Made by a program: the position numbers and the translations under genes. This document shows, piece after piece, positions 59,355-64,000 of a DNA stretch of 64,000 bases. Under the pieces are notes generated by a model that did no database searches, had not been told where the DNA came from, and saw nothing but the letters and a program-made list of their open reading frames with translations. The stretch is from Lentilactobacillus curieae (lineage in GTDB: Bacteria > Bacillota > Bacilli > Lactobacillales > Lactobacillaceae), in the NCBI RefSeq assembly GCF_000785105.2, contig NZ_CP018906.1:372001-436000 (forward strand), written 5' to 3'. Each line of letters starts with the position of its first letter. Position 1 is the first letter of the stretch.

Positions 59355-59401
59355 TTAGGTTCAAATTTGCTATATTAAGGCATTTTAGTTGCCTATACCA
59401 A

Positions 59402-59644
59402 TTACCGTTTAACGTTAATGGCAATGTCTATGTCGTCACTTGGATTCAAAGTCTCGTCGTAGCTAAAATCAGATTCTTGGAAATACTTTTTAATTTCCGA
59501 ATTGATTTGTTCCAGTGGCCGTTTGTCTCCAGTCTGACGGTGAATCGAAATGTCATATTCCTTTTTATCGTCATCAGTATTTTCAAAATCGTACATAACA
59601 TCGACGGTATTTAATATTTCCTGAATCATTTGGCGTTCAGTCAT
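59402..59644 (-). CDS. Small acidic protein of unknown function
   Basis: Eighty residues from ATG 59644 (GGAGG upstream). The sequence is charged and soluble (TDDDKKEYDISIHRQTGDKR, NPSDDIDIAINVKR) with alternating strand-like segments, and no membrane segment or known motif. The start at 59644 is preferred because the longer frame would contain the ribosome site. Flanked by its own terminator. I do not recognise the family. Confidence 0.65.
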   Translation of the reverse strand: MTERQMIQEILNTVDVMYDFENTDDDKKEYDISIHRQTGDKRPLEQINSEIKKYFQESDFSYDETLNPSDDIDIAINVKR

Positions 59645-59803
59645 AGTAATTTCCTCCAATACAGATAGGTACACTTTTTACTTTAGTCTTATTGAACCAA
59701 AATGTTAATAGAGTATTTCATTTGTTTATCAAACTCCTAGGAACATTTACTTTACGCTCAAAACGACTATACTTAATAGTTATCAACTATCGAGGTGACA
59801 AGA

Positions 59804-60004
59804 ATGACCACAACTTCTTCACAATTTATTAGCGTATTAATGAAAGCTTTCTTACATAAACAAATGGTGAGTGTCGAACTAACCGACAGCCACCTCTCTG
59901 GTTCTGTAATCGGAATCCGTGATTCACAACTATTCTTGCAGACACTGGACAAACAAATCACTAAAATTCCGCTGGATCAAATTAAATCAGCCAAAGTCCT
60001 GTGA
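59804..60004 (+). CDS. Small protein, possible Sm/SH3-like barrel
   Basis: Sixty-six residues starting at ATG 59804; GAGGTG lies upstream and overlaps a GTG that would give three more residues. The pattern MVSVELTDSHLSGSVIGIRDSQLFLQTL...IPLDQIKSAKVL looks like a small five-stranded barrel such as LSm or a YolD/SH3-type fold. This is a shape argument only. A YczE-like gene follows 45 bases later on the same strand. Confidence 0.6.
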   Translation: MTTTSSQFISVLMKAFLHKQMVSVELTDSHLSGSVIGIRDSQLFLQTLDKQITKIPLDQIKSAKVL

Positions 60005-60049
60005 TATTATGTTTATTAGAACAGTAAGACAGAACTGGAGATTACAATA

Positions 60050-60706
60050 ATGGCAAAAACGAAGGATTTCAAGCAGCGGTTTTATTACCTATGCCTATCC
60101 TTACTCATTAATTCGGCCGGTAACGCCCTGGCAATTTCAACTAACCTAGGTAGTGCCGTTTGGACTGCGTCTGGAGTTAACCTATCAAAACTAACTGGAA
60201 TTTCATTAGGGACCACCTTATTTCTTTATGGAGTGGTAATCACGTTAATGAATCAACTTTTATTAGGATCATTCGACCGTAGAAGATTCTTTTCCAACCT
60301 ACTATTTACAATTCCGTTTTCGTATCTAATTGCTTTATTCGAGTATTTATACGGACTAATTGGAGTTCCAAACTACGACTTTGGTGTCAGAATCGTTCTA
60401 GACATCATCGGTTTGTTCATGGTAGCTGTAGCCGTATCAATGTATGCGCGTTCCAACTTGATCATGCATCCAAACGACGATCTAGCATATATCATTAGGT
60501 TTAAATTCATCCATGGAAATCCAGTTCTTTCACAGTGGGCTAGTTACACCCCACCAATCATTATCACGATAATCAGTTTTACTTTATCAGGTAAGTTATA
60601 TGCGATTGGATTCGGGACACTGTTCGCCCTGCTATTCCAAGGAGCGATGATGGGTTGGGCAGACACCCATGCCTTTCCAAAGTTAAAGCATCATGTGGAT
60701 ATATAA
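60050..60706 (+). CDS. YczE/YyaS/YitT family membrane protein
   Basis: A 218-residue protein with five hydrophobic helices. It has the family features LLINSAGNALAISTNLGSAVWTA in the first helix and SNLIMHPNDDLAYIIRFKF in the middle, plus a polar C-terminus. Members of this family are of unclear function. Ribosome site GGAG precedes ATG 60050. Followed by a bidirectional terminator. Confidence 0.8.
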   Translation: MAKTKDFKQRFYYLCLSLLINSAGNALAISTNLGSAVWTASGVNLSKLTGISLGTTLFLYGVVITLMNQLLLGSFDRRRFFSNLLFTIPFSYLIALFEYLYGLIGVPNYDFGVRIVLDIIGLFMVAVAVSMYARSNLIMHPNDDLAYIIRFKFIHGNPVLSQWASYTPPIIITIISFTLSGKLYAIGFGTLFALLFQGAMMGWADTHAFPKLKHHVDI

Positions 60707-60729
60707 TTTCATTTCAAATACGACAAATT

Positions 60730-60779
60730 AAAAAAGTTAGCTATGATATTTATCTTCCATATCATGGCTAACTTTTTTA
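60730..60779. terminator. Bidirectional terminator
   Basis: AAAAAAGTTAGCTATGATAT pairs with ATATCATGGCTAACTTTTTT. It lies between convergent genes ending at 60706 and 60788. Confidence 0.9.
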
Positions 60780-60787
60780 ATTTTGTC

Positions 60788-61633
60788 CTAACGTCCTAAA
60801 AACTCCGCAATCAATTTTTCAGTCTTCTTAGTTTCACTTAATTTAGTCCACAAAATATAATCATGAAAAATATCGTTAAACTCAACCACTTCTATCTCTG
60901 ACTCAACTGCGTTATTCATTGCATCAACAAAAATTTGGTTATCAGGTACCAGCATTTCGTTATCACCATAAAATAGTTGAATTTTTAGTCCAGATAAATT
61001 TTCTTCCATAAATAGATCGACAACATCACCTTCAACTAGCCCATCATCAAATTGCTTACCAATCGTCTGCAGAACATCTAGTTCTAGAAAAACGTCATCC
61101 GCTTCTCGATGGTGGACACTGGAATTGGCCAACTCTAAATCCAGCCAAGGCGAAATTGCGACAATTCTGTTAACCTCTGCTGCCCTTCTGGTAGCAACTT
61201 GAAGCATTAAGTAGGCTCCAGCAGAATCGCCAACTAAGTTAATTGGCAAACTGTCTGCCACACATTCATCAAACGCCTTAACACAAAAATCAATGATTTC
61301 TGTGGACTTATGTGACAGTAACAAAGGAAAGTCGATAATCTTCAACTGAGAATTTGTTCTCTGGGCAAGGTTGGTAATGAACTCCAACTGATCTGCATTC
61401 ATTGGAGCAGTAAATGCCCCACCATGGAAGTACAATAATTGATTATCAGGTTTAGACACGATGTCCAGAGTTACAATTTGTCCGTTATCAATTTTCTTGA
61501 TATTATCATTGTACACAGGATCCTCGGAGAATAAATTCTGTTTTTGATTAGGTTTTAAAAAAGTGTGTGAAATGTTGTCCTTATAACTTTCGGATTTCAT
61601 TTTATGTAAAAGTCGCTTTGATCGAAAGCTCAT
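60788..61633 (-). CDS. Alpha/beta hydrolase (esterase, HSL-like)
   Basis: A 281-residue hydrolase with the oxyanion motif LLYFHGGAF (~residue 70), nucleophile NLVGDSAGAYLML (Ser ~147), catalytic Asp region LFYGDNEMLVPDNQ and His region FHDYILW. No signal peptide, so cytoplasmic. It acts on ester substrates by family; the precise one is unknown. The start at 61633 has GGGAGG upstream (CACGGGAGGTGTAGGCT). Confidence 0.85.
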   Translation of the reverse strand: MSFRSKRLLHKMKSESYKDNISHTFLKPNQKQNLFSEDPVYNDNIKKIDNGQIVTLDIVSKPDNQLLYFHGGAFTAPMNADQLEFITNLAQRTNSQLKIIDFPLLLSHKSTEIIDFCVKAFDECVADSLPINLVGDSAGAYLMLQVATRRAAEVNRIVAISPWLDLELANSSVHHREADDVFLELDVLQTIGKQFDDGLVEGDVVDLFMEENLSGLKIQLFYGDNEMLVPDNQIFVDAMNNAVESEIEVVEFNDIFHDYILWTKLSETKKTEKLIAEFLGR

Positions 61634-61717
61634 AGCCTACACCTCCCGTGATGTACCGCTTACATTAATATAACATTCCTACAAAAATTTGTCCGTACAT
61701 AACTCGTTTTTGATAAA

Positions 61718-61776
61718 TTCACAAAATCTTCACAATTTGTTCATTATTTGGCAACATTTTTTCTATATAGTTCTAA
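61718..61776 (+). promoter_or_regulatory. Promoter of sRNA 1 with TTCACA direct repeats
   Basis: TTCACA occurs at 61718-61723 and 61729-61734, an 11-bp period. A TATATAG -10-like box is at 61764-61770. The same elements recur before sRNAs 2 and 3. Confidence 0.6.
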
Positions 61777-61917
61777 AAGTAGCATAGGTAATAAAGTTTG
61801 TTATCTGTGTTAGCAATAAATTAAATCCCCCTTTAATTTATTACTTTTATATTCATATTCTTCCCCTAGAATATAGGTATCTTGAAGATAAGACATCCCC
61901 GTGTCTTATCTTTTTTT
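61777..61917 (+). ncRNA. Candidate C-rich-loop small RNA 1
   Basis: Three hairpins in about 140 bases, each presenting cytosines in the loop. AATAAATTAAA/TTTAATTTATT closes TCCCCC (61815-61842). ATATTC/GAATAT closes TTCCCCTA (61855-61874). The terminator AAGATAAGACA/TGTCTTATCTT closes TCCCCG (61885-61912) before a T-run. There is no ORF with a ribosome site. The 5' end is set from the -10 box. The loop sequence ATCCCCCTTT is the exact complement of the gtfA ribosome site. Homologous to sRNA 3 over most of its length. Confidence 0.75.
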
Positions 61918-61922
61918 GTATC

Positions 61923-61986
61923 TTCACAAATTCTTCACATTTAGAACACAATTTCGTTAAATTTAATTAGTACTATATAGTCAAAG
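61923..61986 (+). promoter_or_regulatory. Promoter of sRNA 2 with TTCACA direct repeats
   Basis: TTCACA at 61923-61928 and 61934-61939 (11-bp period) and TATATAG at 61974-61980. Confidence 0.6.
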
Positions 61987-62126
61987 GAAAAATCATAGCG
62001 ATATTCCTGGTACACATAATTCAACAATAAATTATTTAATAATTCATTGTCGTTTTGTTCGCATCTCCCCCTCATAAAAGATATTAGTCGCAGAAGAGAA
62101 GGTTCCCCCAACCTTTTCTTTTTTTT
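61987..62126 (+). ncRNA. Candidate C-rich-loop small RNA 2
   Basis: A diverged member of the family. The first hairpin (AATAAATTA/TAATTCATT, near 62024-62047) has lost its C-run. An unpaired TCTCCCCCTC is at 62064-62073. The terminator GAGAAGGTT (62096-62104)/AACCTTTTC (62110-62118) closes CCCCC exactly and precedes eight T. Confidence 0.65.
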
Positions 62127-62156
62127 ATACCAAAAATTGATCCATAAATCTCCATG

Positions 62157-62216
62157 TTCACAAAAAAATCACACTTTCGTCGTTTTTTTTTAACAGTTTG
62201 TGTGTATATTAAGAAC
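62157..62216 (+). promoter_or_regulatory. Promoter of sRNA 3 with TTCACA-type direct repeats
   Basis: TTCACA at 62157-62162 and ATCACA at 62168-62173 (11-bp period), with TGTGTATATT as -10 (62201-62210). Confidence 0.55.
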
Positions 62217-62369
62217 CATAGAGAAGAGGGTTACTTAAAAGCCTCTCTTCCTACCCCCCAATATCGTAATAAATTAATCCCCCATTAATTTGTTACTTTT
62301 CATATTCATATTCCCCTCAGAATATAGACATATTTAGAGATAAGACATCCCCCTGTCTTATCTTTTTTT
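62217..62369 (+). ncRNA. Candidate C-rich-loop small RNA 3
   Basis: A 5' hairpin (GAAGAGG/CCTCTCTTC, 62223-62250) and a single-stranded TACCCCCCAA come first. AAATTAAT/ATTAATTT then closes CCCCC exactly (62271-62291), ATATTC/GAATAT closes CCCTCA (62308-62325), and terminator AGATAAGACA/TGTCTTATCT closes TCCCCC (62338-62363) before seven T. Highly similar to sRNA 1 from the AATAAATTAA hairpin onward. Confidence 0.75.
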
Positions 62370-62471
62370 GTGCCTTCGTTTAAAGCAATATTCGAATAAG
62401 CTAAATGATTTTCGAATATTCTGATATAATAATTTTGAAAACAAAAACTTTATTATTGGAATGATAGACAG

Positions 62472-63314
62472 ATGAACACTGAACTATTTATAAAAACTAG
62501 AAAAAAGCTTGGTTACTCTCAAGAAGAACTATCCAAGGGTATCTGTACCCAAGCTACCCTAAGTAAGTTCGAAAAGTCAGGGAAAGCTCCCTCCATCAAA
62601 ATTTTGATTAGACTATGTGAACGCCTCGGTTTGACTTTAGACGATATCTTCCCAATCACATCAAAATCAGAAACTGACGCAATCAAAAAGCTAGATCATG
62701 CGGAGTTCCAATTGATTACCAGCGAGTTTGACACAGCAAAAAAGGAACTCGCATCAATTAAGAAGGACGATTTACAAGATAAAGCTTTAATGCAGTACTA
62801 CTTCATTAAGGGATTTGTATCTGCACTTGAAGACGCCCCATTATCTGATACCTTGTTTTACTTTGACCAAATTTTAAACGGTCTTGATGATGATCACCAA
62901 ACAGTATTCTCTTTACTGGCGTTTACCGGTGTAGGGACTGCTTACTTTAGGAACGGTGAAATCGACAAAAGTGAATTCTACTTTCAAAAGGTATTCGACT
63001 CACTTTACTCACTACCACTTGACGATGAACGGGCAGTTTGGCGGGCTCTTAGCATGATTTTCTACACAGCTGATTACTATGCTCACGCTAAGGAATACGA
63101 CACCAGCAATTCATTGTTAGAGTATGCTTATGGTATCTGTGCAAAGAGTCACGTCACCTACTACGTTGCTAGAATTCAGTTTAGGCGGGCGCAAAATATT
63201 CGTGAGGCTGGTCAAGATGATAAACGAATCGGTGAATATCTAAATGATGCCGCTGCGTTTGCGAGAATTAATAATAACCAAAAGTTGTTAAAGAGAATTG
63301 AAGATTTTGTTTAA
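62472..63314 (+). CDS. XRE-type regulator with TPR repeats (PlcR/Rgg-like)
   Basis: A 280-residue protein. The N-terminal helix-turn-helix (TRKKLGYSQEELSKGICTQATLSKFEKSGKAPSIKILIRLCERL, residues ~8-55) is followed by helical TPR-like repeats to the end (~70-280), the layout of the RRNPP family, whose members bind signalling peptides. No short peptide gene with a signal sequence is visible beside it, so a peptide ligand is not established. Two TTCGAAT motifs (62390-62418) lie in its promoter and could be an operator. Directly downstream of the sRNA array. Confidence 0.8.
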   Translation: MNTELFIKTRKKLGYSQEELSKGICTQATLSKFEKSGKAPSIKILIRLCERLGLTLDDIFPITSKSETDAIKKLDHAEFQLITSEFDTAKKELASIKKDDLQDKALMQYYFIKGFVSALEDAPLSDTLFYFDQILNGLDDDHQTVFSLLAFTGVGTAYFRNGEIDKSEFYFQKVFDSLYSLPLDDERAVWRALSMIFYTADYYAHAKEYDTSNSLLEYAYGICAKSHVTYYVARIQFRRAQNIREAGQDDKRIGEYLNDAAAFARINNNQKLLKRIEDFV

Positions 63315-63376
63315 CTTATAGTTTATAGATGACAGTTATCTTTTCACTCACATAATAATTAAGTCCTCACAATTAA

Positions 63377-63414
63377 AATCCCCCCGCTAGAAATCTAGCG
63401 AGGGGATTTTTTAT
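63377..63414. terminator. Bidirectional terminator
   Basis: AAAATCCCC...CGCTAG pairs with CTAGCG...GGGGATTTT between convergent genes. Confidence 0.9.
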
Positions 63415-63434
63415 ACATAGACTTTATTGGTAAC

Positions 63435-64000
63435 TTAGTTCTTAAACTTATTGTGAGTGGCACCTGGGAAATACCAGTTTATCTTACCTAACAAATTGAT
63501 CATTGCTGGGACAAAGATAAGTCGAACGAAGAATGCATCGAACAGAACTCCTCCAGCCAATGAAATTCCAATTGACTTAACAGTTGGATCAGATGAAAGT
63601 GCGAAACTTCCAAACACCGCAATCATGATCAATGCAGCCGTCACGATAACTGGGCCACTTTCAGCAAGACCTGTCTTAACTGCGTACTTGGTATCACCAG
63701 TTAACAGGTATGTTTCCCTGATTCGCGAAACCATGAACACTTCATAGTCCATCGCTAATCCAAACAGCACCCCAATCATAACAACTGGTAAGAAGGCAAG
63801 GATTGGCGCACCAACGCTAATTCCAAAGAAGCTCTTCATCACACCATCTTGCATAACCAAAGTTGTAAATCCGAATGAGGCAAACACGGACAATCCAAAT
63901 CCGACCATAGCAAACAGCGGAATGACAAATGAGCGGAACATAATCATCAAGAGAACGAACGCAATGACCATTACGATTGCTGTAAACATCGGAATGGCGT
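63435..64000 (-). CDS. MMPL family transporter, C-terminal part
   Basis: The frame is open to the window edge; codons before the first ATG (63989) read A-I-P, so the gene continues upstream. The visible 188 residues are the last membrane block of an MMPL/RND-like exporter: FVLLMIMFRSFVIPLFAM, GVLFGLAMDYEVFMVSRIRE (conserved Asp in a membrane helix), GLAESGPVIVTAALIMIAVFGSF, and GVLFDAFFVRLIFVPAMINLLG. Substrate unknown. Its terminator is at 63377-63414. Confidence 0.9.
   Translation of the reverse strand, partial: AIPMFTAIVMVIAFVLLMIMFRSFVIPLFAMVGFGLSVFASFGFTTLVMQDGVMKSFFGISVGAPILAFLPVVMIGVLFGLAMDYEVFMVSRIRETYLLTGDTKYAVKTGLAESGPVIVTAALIMIAVFGSFALSSDPTVKSIGISLAGGVLFDAFFVRLIFVPAMINLLGKINWYFPGATHNKFKN

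Noticed and set aside
1-64000. tRNA, rRNA, insertion sequences or prophage genes
   Set aside because: None of the characteristic sequences or protein families were seen; the intergenic repeats have no transposase.

Overview
The window looks like chromosome of a low-GC Firmicute of the family Lactobacillaceae. Supporting signs are pyruvate oxidase, glycerol kinase with a cre site, a TPP-riboswitch thiMDE operon, KxYKxGKxW signal peptides, LPQTG anchoring, MucBP/DUF5776-type surface modules, an SfsA homologue and a RelP-type alarmone synthetase. No rRNA, tRNA, phage, transposase or CRISPR array was seen. I do not name a species.

Layout. 1-2.7 kb: 3'-truncated MucBP/DUF5776 surface protein. 3-5.4 kb: DUF805 protein and pyruvate oxidase. 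5.5-24 kb: a surface-glycoprotein island with a giant Ser/Ala-rich repeat protein (about 3,833 codons), divergent gtfA-gtfB, and a fibro-slime LPQTG protein. 24.2-28.7 kb: GT2 glycosyltransferase, TetR regulator, SpoIIM-like protein, RelP-like synthetase, MFS transporter. 29-34.4 kb: ABC exporter with divergent TetR, DMT transporter. 34.5-37.4 kb: two secreted proteins. 37.5-42.7 kb: thiMDE under a TPP riboswitch, SDR, aldo/keto reductase, TraX-like protein. 42.9-45.4 kb: WxL-like secreted protein followed by a deletion scar joining a response regulator to another surface gene. 45.6-52.7 kb: RlmCD-type methyltransferase, S53 peptidase, broken flavodoxin gene, SfsA, stand-alone EIIC. 52.9-59.6 kb: GntR/ABC operon, BceAB-like ABC pair, glpK. 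59.8-64 kb: small proteins, YczE-like protein, esterase, three tandem small-RNA genes, a PlcR/Rgg-like regulator, and the end of an MMPL transporter.

Three things stand out. First, the 61.7-62.37 kb gap holds three tandem promoter-hairpin-terminator units with C-rich loops (UCCCCC), each preceded by TTCACA-type direct repeats at an 11-bp period. The architecture recalls the LhrC sRNAs of Listeria. At least eleven genes here have a Shine-Dalgarno run of five or more G, and some match an sRNA loop over 8-10 nt. Second, a three-hairpin repeat occupies four convergent intergenic gaps, and its stems show compensatory changes between copies. Third, single-base lesions break the surface-glycoprotein island: one TAA in the giant adhesin, TAG and TGA in gtfA, and a 1-nt frameshift in the fibro-slime gene. 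Further decay occurs elsewhere: a TGA in flavodoxin, a signal-peptide frameshift, and the 44.08-kb deletion. Shared AACAC/GTGTT palindromes upstream of gtfA and the fibro-slime gene, with a related one upstream of the TetR gene, suggest the island was one regulon.
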